A DNA stretch of 64,000 nucleotides, taken from Terrabacter terrigena. Its GTDB lineage: Bacteria > Actinomycetota > Actinomycetes > Actinomycetales > Dermatophilaceae. The position numbers and the translations under genes were made by a program. Below are positions 8,975 through 17,085 of this stretch, piece by piece. The stretch's first letter is position 1. The number at the start of each line of letters is the position of its first letter. The stretch lies in NCBI RefSeq assembly GCF_042676085.1, contig NZ_JBHTKH010000007.1:185074-249073 (forward strand), given 5' to 3'. The notes under the pieces are model-generated. The model was given only the letters and a program-made list of their open reading frames with translations. It was not told where the DNA came from and made no database searches.

Positions 8975-9739
8975 ATGACGCGCGGGTGCGACGGCCGGCT
9001 TGGCCGCATCGAGGCCTTCTACGACTGCGTGCCGCGTGCCGTCGCGTCGGCCCGAGAGGTGGGTCCCTTCACGCTCTTCGTCGCGGGAAAGGGCACGGGG
9101 TGGCAGTTCTACGCACGGCCGCGCCTGGGTGCCCGGGCCGTGTTCACCACCGCGGACGTGTGCGGTGTGCTCGAGCGACAGGGGCAGCTGGACGTGCCAC
9201 GCGCCATCGAGTGGGTCGACGAGGTGACGCCGACGCTGCTCCCGGCCGTGCGTGGTGCGGGTCACGAGCCGCACCGCTACCCGCTGCTCGTCATGCCCAG
9301 CGACGTCGCCGTCGAGGCCGACCCGCGGGCCCGTCCGCTCCGGCCGGCGGAGCCGCACCTGTCGATCGCGCTCGGGTCGGTGTCAGCCGGGTTCGCCGGG
9401 CGCGACGAGGTCGAGCCCAAGGACCCCGGGCAGCGACCCGAGCTGATGGAGCGCGGCGACCTCGTCGTCGTGGCCTCGTTCGAGGGCAACCGCCTCTGTG
9501 GTGCCGGCTCGGCCGCGCCCCGCGGCGATGTCGCCGAGCTGATGGGCATCGCCGTCCCCCCGGGCCATCGGCACCGGGGGCACGGCACGGCGATCACCCG
9601 CTCGCTCGTCGCAGCCTGCCGAGAGCAGGGCGTCGACCTCGTGTTCCTCTCGGCCGGGTCCGATGCCGCCGCGGACATCTACCGGCGCATCGGCTTCGTC
9701 GACGTCGGCACCGCCTGCGTCCTCGAGCTCGACGACTGA
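8975..9739 (+). CDS. GNAT-family N-acetyltransferase
   Basis: The 254-residue protein carries a C-terminal GNAT domain with the acetyl-CoA-binding segment ELMGIAVPPGHRHRGHGTAITRSLV (R/Q-x-x-G-x-A/G type loop). This is followed by VDLVFLSAGSDAAADIYRRIGFVDVG, the usual motif B. The first 130 residues form a divergent domain (FTLFVAGKGTGWQFYARPRLGA) that may be a degenerate second GNAT fold. The acceptor substrate is unknown. It ends one base before the convergent stop of the thermonuclease gene, leaving almost no room for an independent terminator. No convincing ribosome binding site precedes the ATG. Confidence 0.83.
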   Translation: MTRGCDGRLGRIEAFYDCVPRAVASAREVGPFTLFVAGKGTGWQFYARPRLGARAVFTTADVCGVLERQGQLDVPRAIEWVDEVTPTLLPAVRGAGHEPHRYPLLVMPSDVAVEADPRARPLRPAEPHLSIALGSVSAGFAGRDEVEPKDPGQRPELMERGDLVVVASFEGNRLCGAGSAAPRGDVAELMGIAVPPGHRHRGHGTAITRSLVAACREQGVDLVFLSAGSDAAADIYRRIGFVDVGTACVLELDD

Positions 9740-9740
9740 G

Positions 9741-10601
9741 TCAGACCTTGGCAGGTCGGAACCCGGCCGCCTCGGCCGCGCTCATCGTGGCGAAGCAGTG
9801 CTCGGGGTTCGTCACGTCGTAGTACCGGTCACCGGGCTCGTGGGCGATCATCGAGTCCTCGTTGCCCTTGACCGGGCGGGACTGCGGGCACGGGTGCTCG
9901 TCGCCCGGGAGGGGCCACGAGCTGGTGTGCGTGCTGCCCGTCGCGCCCGACATCCCGGCCCCGTCGCCGCGCGACGAGGGCGATGCGCACGGCGCCTCGG
10001 GGCTCGACCGGTCGGCTTGGACGTAGGCCGTCTCGCGCGCGTGCCTGCCGTAACCGTCGCGCGAGTCGTAGCGCGCGACGGCATACCCCTGCTTGACCTG
10101 GCGCAGACCGGCGTCGACGCCGTTGACGTCGACGTAGCGCAGCAGTCGGCCGTAGCGGTCGACGTCGTCCCGGGCGCCACCGGTGAGGGTGACGGGCTGG
10201 CCGCCGATGATGCCGCGGAGGTTGCGCGACGCCTCGGAGTAGCCGCACTGGCCGATCTCCGGCGTGTCGACGCCGATCAGCCGGACCTTGCGCGTCACGC
10301 CGGCGCGGGCAGCCCAGATCGTGTCGCCGTCGACGACCTTCGTCACGACCCACTTCGCGGCGGAGGCCTGCGCCCGGGCGGCGGCTGCGGCGGCTCTCGT
10401 CTGCGCCGTGTTGTCCGATGCCGCGGTGGTGGGTGCTGGCGCCGTCGTGGCCGGCGGCGCGGCATACGGCGTGACCGTCACCGCTGGCTCGAGCACGGTC
10501 GGCGCGGCGTCCTCCGACCCGCGAGCGGCGTTGCCGGTGAGGACGGCGATGGCAGCGAGGCCCGCGATGAGGGTCAGTGCCTTGGTCCTGCGGCTGTGCA
10601 T
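9741..10601 (-). CDS. Secreted or membrane-anchored thermonuclease (SNase-like) with C-terminal sunset-type domain
   Basis: The 286-residue protein has an N-terminal hydrophobic signal or anchor (ALTLIAGLAAIAVLTG) and a Thr/Pro/Ala-rich linker. A staphylococcal-nuclease domain follows (VVDGDTIWAARAGVTRKVRLIGVDTPE, with the metal-binding Asp residues; VTLTGGARDDVDRYGRLLRYVDV). The last 45 residues (KGNEDSMIAHEPGDRYYDVTNPEHCFAT then AAGFRPA) match the small 'sunset' module often fused to actinobacterial SNase proteins. Expected activity is Ca2+-dependent cleavage of external DNA or RNA. The ATG at 10601 was chosen because it begins the basic n-region of the signal peptide. Confidence 0.88.
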   Translation of the reverse strand: MHSRRTKALTLIAGLAAIAVLTGNAARGSEDAAPTVLEPAVTVTPYAAPPATTAPAPTTAASDNTAQTRAAAAAARAQASAAKWVVTKVVDGDTIWAARAGVTRKVRLIGVDTPEIGQCGYSEASRNLRGIIGGQPVTLTGGARDDVDRYGRLLRYVDVNGVDAGLRQVKQGYAVARYDSRDGYGRHARETAYVQADRSSPEAPCASPSSRGDGAGMSGATGSTHTSSWPLPGDEHPCPQSRPVKGNEDSMIAHEPGDRYYDVTNPEHCFATMSAAEAAGFRPAKV

Positions 10602-10700
10602 GTCCTGTTCCTGCTCCCCTGTGGCGACTCGAACACGGTAGGCGCGCACGTCGGCCGTGTCCGGCGAATCGGCCACCGCGGCCGAGCCGGCCCGGTCTGG

Positions 10701-11345
10701 TCAGGCCCCCCGCGCGAGCAGGAACGCCTGCGGGGTCGTCTCGTAGTCCTGCGGCGTGCGTTCGGTGCGGACGGTCACGCGAAGACCGGCGTCGGCGAGC
10801 TGGGCGGCGACGCCGTCGGTGTCGTGCCGGTGCGCCTCGAACGTGACCTCGTGGCCGTACGCCTGCTCGCGCCGGACACTGAAGCCGCCGGTCTGGAAGG
10901 CGAGCAGCAGCAGGCCGTTCGGCCGGATGACGCGATGCAGCTCGGTGAAGACGGCGGGCAGGTCGTCGGGCGGCGTGTGGATGATCGAGTACCACGCCAC
11001 GACGCCGGCGAGGGAGTCGTCGGTGGCGTCCAGGGCGGCCAGCTCGCCGACGCGGAAGTCGATCTCGGGGTGCCGACGCCGTGCCTCCCCGACCATCCCG
11101 GGCGACAGGTCGACCCCCTCGACGTCGAGGCCGAGCGTCGCGAGATGGCCCGTGATGCGGCCCGGGCCGCAGCCGACGTCGACCACCCGGCCACCGCCCT
11201 CGGCGAGCACGAGCTCGGTGAAGTGACCGAGGAGGGCCCGGTCGAGCGGGCTCCCGGCCAGCTCGTCCTCGAGCAGACGCGCGTAGTCCACGGCCACCGT
11301 GTCGTACGCCGTCCGCGTCTCGATGACGTACGACCGCTCGTTCAC
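10701..11345 (-). CDS. Class I SAM-dependent methyltransferase
   Basis: The roughly 214-residue product has methyltransferase motif I VVDVGCGPGRITGHL, motif II acidic residue in VEGVDLSPGMV, and motif IV-V YSIIHTPPDDLPAVFTELHRVIRPNGLLLLAF. The initial TRTAYDTVAVDYARLLEDEL is the usual lead helix of the UbiE/DUF-type small-molecule methyltransferases. The GTG at 11345 is preferred over an ATG at 11438 because the longer form would overlap the DUF4287 gene and adds only Arg-rich sequence; no strong ribosome binding site decides it. The acceptor is unknown. Confidence 0.85.
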   Translation of the reverse strand: MNERSYVIETRTAYDTVAVDYARLLEDELAGSPLDRALLGHFTELVLAEGGGRVVDVGCGPGRITGHLATLGLDVEGVDLSPGMVGEARRRHPEIDFRVGELAALDATDDSLAGVVAWYSIIHTPPDDLPAVFTELHRVIRPNGLLLLAFQTGGFSVRREQAYGHEVTFEAHRHDTDGVAAQLADAGLRVTVRTERTPQDYETTPQAFLLARGA

Positions 11346-11391
11346 GTACTCGACTGGGTAGCGGCGTCGTCGGGTCCGCTCGGGGTTTTCG

Positions 11392-11625
11392 TCACGCCTC
11401 GGCCTTGAGCAGCCCGAGCGTGTGCGCCACGACGGCATTGGCGTGACCGTGCCCGAGGCCGTGCTCGGCCTTGAGCCACGAGACGAGCTCGCCGTGCCTG
11501 GTCGTGCCGGCGGCGTGCTGCCCGCGGACCTGTCCGATCCAGTGGTCGATCGGCTGACCGTACGTCTTCTCGATCGAGGGGAAGTAGGACGCCGGCCCCT
11601 TGGGGGCGGCGGGCTGGGTGGTCAT
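11392..11625 (-). CDS. DUF4287 domain protein
   Basis: This 77-residue protein is nearly all DUF4287: SYFPSIEKTYGQPIDHWIG then HGELVSWLKAEHGLGHGHANAVVAHTL. Such small cytosolic proteins are common in actinobacteria and often sit beside DUF5655 or SRPBCC genes; no activity is established. The ATG at 11625 follows GCAGGAGCATCG, a well-spaced ribosome binding site, which argues against the two upstream in-frame ATGs at 11649 and 11685. It precedes the methyltransferase gene by 46 bases on the same strand. Confidence 0.85.
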   Translation of the reverse strand: MTTQPAAPKGPASYFPSIEKTYGQPIDHWIGQVRGQHAAGTTRHGELVSWLKAEHGLGHGHANAVVAHTLGLLKAEA

Positions 11626-11719
11626 CGATGCTCCTGCGGTGGTCGTCATGCCCTCACGTCGAACGCGCTGAACGGTTCTCGACACGGCACACGCTACGTC
11701 CCTCGTCCTTGGGCGAGGG

Positions 11720-13000
11720 CTAGGCGGGGCGTGCGGTCGCGAGGTCGTGGACGGCCGCTGCCCCGGCGGCAGGCGTCGTCACAGGTCGGCCGTGTGCCGC
11801 GTGACGGGCGAGGTCGCCGATGACCTGGGCGGCCTTGCGGCGCGACGGCATGAACCGCAGGAAGAAGGCCAGGCGCAGCACCCAGGCGAGCCACCCCGTG
11901 AACGGGACGCCGTAGAGCTCGGAGATCGAACGCCCGAAGCCGAACGAGGCCGCCTGGCCGAGCCCCCGGTACGCGAACGGCCGCGTGGCGCGACCGCGGA
12001 CCGACCGGGCGAGGTTGCGACCCACGTGCTCCCCGCCCTTGATCGCCCAGAGCGCGTTGGCGGGGACGGGCGCGCCGCTCGTGGGGTGCACGACACAGGC
12101 CGCGTCGCCTGCGGCCCACACGTGCTCGACGACGGAGAGGTCCGGGCGGGTGACGAGCCGGCCGTGCGGGTCGCGGTGCGCGTCGAGGCCCGGGACGTGG
12201 ACCGGGCGCTGGCCGATCGTGGCGATCACCGTGCCCGCCGGCAGGCTCGTGCCGTCGGAGAGGTACGCGTGGTCGGCGCTGACCGAGGCGAGACGGACCC
12301 CCAGCCGAACGCGTACGCCGAGACGCTCGAGCTCCCGACGGGCCCGGGCTGCCAGCCGCGGCTGGGAGTCCTGCAGCTCGGGCAGCAGCTGCTCCCCGGA
12401 GTGCACGAGCTCGACGCGAAGGCGTGCGCCGCCGAGGTCGGCGACGGCCGCGGCCATCTCGACACCGGCCATGCCGCCTCCGGCCACGACGACGGTGCGC
12501 CGGCGCGGCCCATGCTCGGCCGCCGCCGAGCGCACCCGGTGGGCGAGCACCTCGATGTCGCCGGGCGCCCGGAGCGTGAAGCCGTGCTCGGCGAGACCCG
12601 GCACGCTGGTCGCGGGCTCACGTCCGCCGGTGGCGATCACGAGGTCGTCGTAGTCGAGCACGCGGACGCCCGCCTCGCCCTCCTGCTCGTAACGCACGAC
12701 CCGCCGCTCCGTGTCGACGGCGACCGCACGGCCGGTGACCACGTGCGCGTGCGGCATCGCCTCGGTGAGCGGGGTGCGGGTGCGGTCGTAGGGAAGGAGC
12801 CCGGCAAGCACCTCGCCTGTGAAGCCGTGGAAGCTGTGCGCGTCGTCGGCGCTGATCACCACGACCTGGACCGCGCCGCCGCGGACCGCCCGCCCGGCGT
12901 GGCGCATCAGGCCGGCATACGCGTGGAGCGTGACGTAGCCGCCGCCGAGAAGGACGATGCGGTGCTGGGCGCGGTGACCCGAGCGGAGCACCGTGGTCAT
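11720..13000 (-). CDS. NDH-2-like FAD-dependent NAD(P)H oxidoreductase
   Basis: The 426-residue flavoprotein has an FAD-binding Rossmann motif near the start (IVLLGGGYVTLHAY), an NAD(P)H-binding motif in the middle (VVVAGGGMAGVEMAAAV) and the FAD-site WAAGDAACV near residue 330. Overall layout is that of type II NADH dehydrogenases. The C-terminal helices (WVLRLAFFLRFMPSRRKAAQVIG) probably attach it to the membrane surface. Its ATG overlaps the stop of the preceding acyl-reductase-like gene in an ATGA, so translation is coupled. That pairing suggests it supplies or accepts electrons for the same process rather than serving as the main respiratory enzyme. The electron acceptor is not visible. 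Confidence 0.85.
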   Translation of the reverse strand: MTTVLRSGHRAQHRIVLLGGGYVTLHAYAGLMRHAGRAVRGGAVQVVVISADDAHSFHGFTGEVLAGLLPYDRTRTPLTEAMPHAHVVTGRAVAVDTERRVVRYEQEGEAGVRVLDYDDLVIATGGREPATSVPGLAEHGFTLRAPGDIEVLAHRVRSAAAEHGPRRRTVVVAGGGMAGVEMAAAVADLGGARLRVELVHSGEQLLPELQDSQPRLAARARRELERLGVRVRLGVRLASVSADHAYLSDGTSLPAGTVIATIGQRPVHVPGLDAHRDPHGRLVTRPDLSVVEHVWAAGDAACVVHPTSGAPVPANALWAIKGGEHVGRNLARSVRGRATRPFAYRGLGQAASFGFGRSISELYGVPFTGWLAWVLRLAFFLRFMPSRRKAAQVIGDLARHAAHGRPVTTPAAGAAAVHDLATARPA

Positions 13001-14073
13001 GACGCCACCCCCATCGCGGGTCGGCCGATCGTGACGGGCCGTCCGAAGCTCGTGGGTTCGGCCGCCCGGAAGCCCAGGTGCGACAAGCCTCTCGCGAGCT
13101 CGCGGGCGTGGTCGACGAGCTCCAGCGTCGGGACCCCGATCGAGAAGTGGCCCCGGTGGCCCGAGAGGGCGAGCAGCGCCGTCTCGGCGAAACAGGCGTA
13201 CGCGCGACCGTCGGGCAGGCCGATGTTGCCGCCGACGAGGCGAAGGCTCGGGATGTCGACGACCCCGCCGTCGACGACGAGCACATCCGGACGCTCGTGG
13301 GCGAGCGACGCGGAGGTGTTGCGCGGCTGGGTGGCGTCGAGCACGACGGCACCGGGGGCGAGGTGCGCGGGCCCGAGCAGCGCGTCGGCAGAGGCGGTGA
13401 GGAGGATGACGAGGTCGGCATCGGCGACGGCCTCCATCAAGGTCGAGGCGGTGGTGGGGACGTGGCGGCCGACCTCGGCGGCCAGCGCGTCGAGACGGCG
13501 GGCGGAGCGGGCGACGAGGGTGAGGCGAGCGACTGCGCGGTCGCGAGCCAGCAGCCGGGTGACGGCCGCCCCGACGCTGCCGGTGGCGCCGACGATCGCG
13601 ACGTGCGGGTCGGACGCATGGTCGACGGCGTCGCGCAGCAGCCGGCGGGCCTGGTCGTCGACGATCGCTGCGGTGAAGGCGTTGCCGTTCGTCACCCCGA
13701 TGTCGGTGCGGCTGCGGAGCGAGACCCCGCCCGCGGTCACCGTGGCGGTCAGGGCGCCGAGTCCCACGACGTCGCAGCCGAGGGCCCGGGCCTTGTCGAC
13801 CGCACGGTGAACGCGGGCACGGCCCTCGCCGGGTGAGTCGAGCAGGTGACGGGCGCCGTACGGCACGAGCACGACGTGACCGACCCGTTCGCCGCCGATG
13901 TGGATGCCGGCCATGGTGACGGGGCGAAGCGGAAGGTGACGGAGCGCGGCGTCGTAGACGGGGTCGGGCACGCGGCCCAGGGGCGGCCACACCCGTGCGA
14001 GGTCCTCGCCGAGGCGGGCGCGCGGATGGACCGTGAAGGCGAACGTGCCCGGGCTCTCGGTGTGGCTGGTCAT
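12997..14073 (-). CDS. Acyl-ACP reductase-like dehydrogenase (COG5322/AAR family)
   Basis: The 358-residue protein has an N-terminal region (HPRARLGEDLARVWPP, GCDVVGLGALTATVT, DIGVTNGNAFTAA) and a Rossmann motif AIVGATGSVGAAVTRLL near residue 165. The layout resembles cyanobacterial fatty-aldehyde-forming acyl-ACP reductases and related shikimate-dehydrogenase-like proteins. The segment RAYACFAETALLAL holds a cysteine at about the place where the cyanobacterial enzymes carry their acyl-thioester cysteine; this needs an alignment. If right, it reduces an acyl thioester to an aldehyde with NAD(P)H. Start ATG at 14073 follows GGGGAGCACCG. The next gene overlaps by ATGA. No aldehyde decarbonylase gene is visible nearby. 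Confidence 0.7.
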   Translation of the reverse strand: MTSHTESPGTFAFTVHPRARLGEDLARVWPPLGRVPDPVYDAALRHLPLRPVTMAGIHIGGERVGHVVLVPYGARHLLDSPGEGRARVHRAVDKARALGCDVVGLGALTATVTAGGVSLRSRTDIGVTNGNAFTAAIVDDQARRLLRDAVDHASDPHVAIVGATGSVGAAVTRLLARDRAVARLTLVARSARRLDALAAEVGRHVPTTASTLMEAVADADLVILLTASADALLGPAHLAPGAVVLDATQPRNTSASLAHERPDVLVVDGGVVDIPSLRLVGGNIGLPDGRAYACFAETALLALSGHRGHFSIGVPTLELVDHARELARGLSHLGFRAAEPTSFGRPVTIGRPAMGVAS

Positions 14074-14207
14074 CGGTGCTCCCCGTGTGTCGTGCATCGC
14101 GCACCCGCGGGTGGGCGCCGTTGCACGAGAGGAGGAGCGAGCGGCCGGGTTGATACGTCGAGGAGGGCGGGCGACGGCATACGTGGTGCGGATGGGGTAC
14201 GCGTGCC

Positions 14208-14213
14208 TAGGCT
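14208..14213 (+). promoter_or_regulatory. -10 box of a leaderless promoter (TAGGCT)
   Basis: TAGGCT is followed by exactly six bases and the ATG of the serine-triplet gene at 14220, and no ribosome binding site can fit. This promoter is the main independent sign that the small repetitive frame is a real gene. Confidence 0.5.
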
Positions 14214-14219
14214 GCGGTC

Positions 14220-14558
14220 ATGGCTGAGCTGCCGGAACGGCTGCGCGGGAAGTGGTCGATCGGGTCGAGGGACTCGTTCCTGTCGATCGGGTCGGTGGGC
14301 TCGGTGCTCTCGGTCGGGAGCGTCGGGTCGGTGCTGTCGGTAGGCAGCGTGGCGTCGTTCGCGTCGTTCCTGTCGCTGGGGTCGTCGATGAGCGCGTTCT
14401 CGCTGCTGTCGAACCAGTCGACGGCCTCGGCTCTCTCGCACCAGAGCAACGGGTCGGTGCTATCGGCGCAGTCGCGGCGGGCGGTGAGCGGTCACCGCGC
14501 CGACGGCACGCCCGGGGTCAGGCGCTCACGGGGTCGTGGGCGTCATCGCGGTCACTGA
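14220..14558 (+). CDS. Small low-complexity protein with serine at every third residue
   Basis: The 112-residue product begins MAELPERLRGKW. From residue 13 to 87 it is an unbroken run of 25 S-x-x triplets (SIG SRD SFL SIG SVG SVL and so on), the second position mostly Val/Ile/Leu/Phe and the third mostly Gly or Leu. The last 25 residues are Arg/Gly-rich. There is no signal peptide. A strict three-residue period suggests an extended helix of polyproline-II type or a triplet solenoid, but no function can be assigned. The opposite strand is also open (14207-14449) but reads as Asp/Pro/Thr repeat with no promoter. The 3' end overlaps the convergent DHFR-fold gene by seven bases. Confidence 0.65.
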   Translation: MAELPERLRGKWSIGSRDSFLSIGSVGSVLSVGSVGSVLSVGSVASFASFLSLGSSMSAFSLLSNQSTASALSHQSNGSVLSAQSRRAVSGHRADGTPGVRRSRGRGRHRGH

Positions 14559-15127
14559 GCCACCGGGCGGTAGACGAGCCACAGGGCGCCGCTGAGCGTC
14601 GGCGTCGCGCTCACGAGGGCGAGCCGCTGGAGGTCGGTGCCGCGCTCGAAGAGGCGACGGCCTTGCGGGTCGATGACGGGCGCGACCGCAAGGTGAAGCT
14701 CGTCGACGAGTCCCTCGGCGAGCAGCGACTGGGCGAGCTCGATGCTGCCGTGCACCCCGATGTCGCCACCGGGCGCGGCCTTGAGGTCGCGCACGACGTC
14801 GGCGAGTGGGCCGCTGACGGCCTCGGCGTCACCCCACCCGGCGGTGAGGGGCGAGGAGGTGACGACGTACTTCTTGACGCCGTTGATGAAGTCGGCGAAG
14901 GGCTGCTCGTCGGAGGTCGGCCAGTAGCGCGACCACTCGTCGTACATGTGTCGGCCGAGGAGCACGGCGTCCTGCGTGCCGATGAGCTCGGCCTCGAGGG
15001 CGATGAGGTCGTCGTCGAAGGTCGGCGGCTGCGGCTTGTCGGGGTCGACGTCGGGCGGGAAGGCGCGGGTGGGGTCGTCGACGGCGCCGTCGAGCGAGGT
15101 GATCGTGTAGAGGACGATCCTGCGCAT
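14552..15127 (-). CDS. Dihydrofolate reductase-fold protein (RibD C-terminal domain family)
   Basis: The 191-residue protein opens MRRIVLYTITSLDGAVDDP, continues with QDAVLLGRHMYDEWSRYW (the Gly-Arg cofactor loop) and GGDIGVHGSIELAQSLLAEGLVDELHLAVAPVI, all standard for the stand-alone RibD-C family. It is paralogous to the protein at 8333-8926 but not close in sequence. The ATG at 15127 follows AAGGAGCACCG; an upstream ATG at 15184 would overlap the preceding gene on the same strand. It lies 26 bases downstream of the YcaQ-like gene and is probably co-transcribed. Substrate unknown. Confidence 0.88.
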   Translation of the reverse strand: MRRIVLYTITSLDGAVDDPTRAFPPDVDPDKPQPPTFDDDLIALEAELIGTQDAVLLGRHMYDEWSRYWPTSDEQPFADFINGVKKYVVTSSPLTAGWGDAEAVSGPLADVVRDLKAAPGGDIGVHGSIELAQSLLAEGLVDELHLAVAPVIDPQGRRLFERGTDLQRLALVSATPTLSGALWLVYRPVAQ

Positions 15128-15153
15128 CGGTGCTCCTTGCTCTGTGGAACGGG

Positions 15154-16245
15154 TCACGGTGAGACCAGCTCGAGGCCGAGCCACTCTGCGAGAGAGGCGA
15201 TCTCGCGGTCGACGTCGTTGCGGACCCGCTTCGTGAACGGCACGTCCTCGTGGACCGCGTTGACGACGAGGCGCCGCGCCTTGCGGTCGGCCTGGGCGTC
15301 GAGCTTTCCGACGAGCCTGTCGTGGTGGAGGATCGGCAGCGCGAAGTAGCCCCAGCGGCGCTTCTCCTTCGGCTTGTACATCTCGAGGATGTACTCGTAG
15401 CCCCAGAGCTGCTCGGCCCGGACCCGGTTGTGGATGAGCTGGTCGAACGGGGACAGCAGCGCCGCCCTCCCCGTGAACGTGCTCGGGACGCCGAGGTATG
15501 CCGCGTGGACCCGCCAGGTGCCCGGCACGCCTTCGACCTCGGCGGGCTCGCCGGCGTCGCCGACGTAGGCCTGCTCACCCGGCAGCTCGGGGCCGGTGGC
15601 GCGGGCGATGCCGAGCGACTCGAGGCGACGCTCGTTGCGAAGGCGCGTGGCCTCCTCGTGGCTCGGGAGCTCGAACCCGTCGCCGTAGACGCGTTCGGGG
15701 AGGTCCCAGTAGCGCTGCCGCCCCTTGCGGCCCGAGACGGCGATCTGCCCGCGACGCGCCATGGACTCGAGCATCTTCGTGACGTTGCGGTTGTTGGTCC
15801 AGCCGCTCGAGGGCCACGGCACGGCGCTGGTGTCGGGGATGTCGCGCGACAGGAGCGGCCCCTCGGCCGTGAGCCTGGCCAGGATGTCGCGGCGGAACTG
15901 CTCGTTGGCCTCGAGCCACTCGATGATCGCGGGGTGGAACTCGCGGCCGACCCACTCGGCGATGACAGCCGGCACGTCACGCGCCGGCCGGATGTAGGCG
16001 ACGGTCTCGTGGAGGGTGCGGTCATGCTCGACGGCCTTGGTGAGGTGTTCGGGCCGGTAGCTGTTGCCGAGCCGGCTCCACAGCACGAGGTCGGCGCTCG
16101 GCGCGATGGCCGCGGTCGGGTCGATCTGCAGCATCGTCAAGCGCTCGACCGTCTCGACGAGGTCGGTCGGGCGCGGCACGTCGAGGTGCTGCGCGTGCAC
16201 GGCGATGCGTCGCGCGTCGTCGAGGCTCAGCCGGTGCACCGCCAT
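15154..16245 (-). CDS. YcaQ/AlkZ-like DNA glycosylase (winged-helix family)
   Basis: The 363-residue protein belongs to the HTH_42 family of tandem winged-helix proteins, which includes the E. coli crosslink-repair glycosylase YcaQ and Streptomyces AlkZ. In its N-terminal part it carries LQIDPTAAIAPSADLVLWSRLG; Gln40 and Asp42 form the Q-phi-D catalytic pair of the YcaQ subgroup, as opposed to Q-phi-Q in AlkZ. The C-terminal part has ALLSPFDQLIHNRVRAEQLWGYEYILEMYKP and RRWGYFALPILHHDRLVGKLDAQADR, both family hallmarks. Expected role is removal of bulky or crosslinked alkyl bases. The ATG follows a TAGTGT box by six bases. Confidence 0.87.
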   Translation of the reverse strand: MAVHRLSLDDARRIAVHAQHLDVPRPTDLVETVERLTMLQIDPTAAIAPSADLVLWSRLGNSYRPEHLTKAVEHDRTLHETVAYIRPARDVPAVIAEWVGREFHPAIIEWLEANEQFRRDILARLTAEGPLLSRDIPDTSAVPWPSSGWTNNRNVTKMLESMARRGQIAVSGRKGRQRYWDLPERVYGDGFELPSHEEATRLRNERRLESLGIARATGPELPGEQAYVGDAGEPAEVEGVPGTWRVHAAYLGVPSTFTGRAALLSPFDQLIHNRVRAEQLWGYEYILEMYKPKEKRRWGYFALPILHHDRLVGKLDAQADRKARRLVVNAVHEDVPFTKRVRNDVDREIASLAEWLGLELVSP

Positions 16246-16251
16246 GGGGCG

Positions 16252-16257
16252 ACACTA
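16252..16257 (-). promoter_or_regulatory. -10 box of a leaderless promoter (TAGTGT)
   Basis: On the minus strand TAGTGT is followed by six bases and the ATG of the YcaQ-like gene at 16245, with no ribosome binding site between them. Confidence 0.5.
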
Positions 16258-16308
16258 GCCAGCCGCGCCGACACGAGTCGCTGTCCGGCACCGACGAAGG
16301 TTGCGCGG

Positions 16309-16677
16309 TCAGCCCCCGCGGGCCGAGACCGCCTGCCAGAGCACCACCACCGCGGCCACCGAACCGAGAAGCGCCAGGGCGTAGACGCCGGCGTCGATCG
16401 GGCGCCGGTGCCGCTGGAGCAACAGGCCGTCGACGAGCATGTAGCGGAAGCGCTGCGCCCAGTGGAAGAGGGACAGGACGCAGACGCCGACGAGGACGAG
16501 TGCGACGAGGGGGTGGCCGACCAGGCCGAGCAGGCCCTCACGACCGCCACCGTCGACCCAGCCCAGCGGCAGCGCGAACGCGAAGAGGACAACCAGGGCC
16601 GGGAGGAACAGCGCCGAGGCGACGCCGCCCGCACTGAACAGCAGCCACAGCACCGGCTCGACGGGACGCCTCGCCAT
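16309..16677 (-). CDS. frdD: Fumarate reductase membrane subunit D
   Basis: The 122-residue protein has three hydrophobic segments (about 7-35, 52-70, 95-115) and the conserved stretch SLFHWAQRFRYMLVDGLL. The His and Arg residues of that stretch belong to the quinone-site region of FrdD. With FrdC it anchors the flavoprotein and iron-sulfur subunits in the membrane and contacts menaquinol. It is the last gene of frdABCD, starting directly after the frdC stop. The length matches the usual FrdD of about 120 residues. Confidence 0.9.
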   Translation of the reverse strand: MARRPVEPVLWLLFSAGGVASALFLPALVVLFAFALPLGWVDGGGREGLLGLVGHPLVALVLVGVCVLSLFHWAQRFRYMLVDGLLLQRHRRPIDAGVYALALLGSVAAVVVLWQAVSARGG

Positions 16678-17085
16678 CTACCGGGTCACCACCAACGCGA
16701 CGATCGCCGCGGTCACGACGACCCAGCCGGCATACGCGCCCCCGGCGACGGCTGCCGGCGGCAGCCGCTGCCCGCGCAGCTTCACCACTGTGGCCGCCGG
16801 CGTGAGGTTGAACCACGTGACGGAGTGCAGGACGAGGAAGGCCAGCGCGACGACGTCTAGGGCCAGGGCCCAAGGTGTCGACGCCCAGTCGAGGAAGGCG
16901 GCGTACGCGGCATCCCCCTGGGCGAGCGCGCGGACGAACAGGAGCAGGAGGACCACCGACCAGGCCACGAAGACGCTGCTCAGCTCGCGCAGCACGAAGA
17001 AGACGTAGCTGCGCCGGCGCAGCCACCACAACCGGCTCGCCGCCGGGCGGAAGGCCCGCGGGGGGTCCTGCGTCGGCTGGGTCAT
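16678..17085 (-). CDS. frdC: Fumarate reductase membrane subunit C
   Basis: The 135-residue protein has three hydrophobic segments and the FrdC-like sequences WLRRRSYVFFVLRELSSVFVAW and LVLHSVTWFNLTPAATVVKLRG, the latter containing the conserved His near the membrane quinol site. The ATG at 17085 overlaps the frdB stop in an ATGA, indicating coupled translation. An upstream in-frame ATG at 17196 lies inside frdB and only adds basic sequence. Together with FrdD it forms the heme-free anchor of the E. coli-type enzyme. Confidence 0.9.
   Translation of the reverse strand: MTQPTQDPPRAFRPAASRLWWLRRRSYVFFVLRELSSVFVAWSVVLLLLFVRALAQGDAAYAAFLDWASTPWALALDVVALAFLVLHSVTWFNLTPAATVVKLRGQRLPPAAVAGGAYAGWVVVTAAIVALVVTR

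Noticed and set aside
11720..14104. A single 794-residue minus-strand protein
   Set aside because: Only the last 426 residues (from 13000) show NDH-2 motifs; the upstream part is a shadow of the acyl-reductase-like gene in another frame.
14207..14449. Minus-strand frame rich in Asp, Pro and Thr opposite the serine-triplet gene
   Set aside because: It is the complement of the 9-bp repeat and has no promoter or ribosome binding site, while the plus frame has a TAGGCT box six bases before its ATG. The choice is not absolute.
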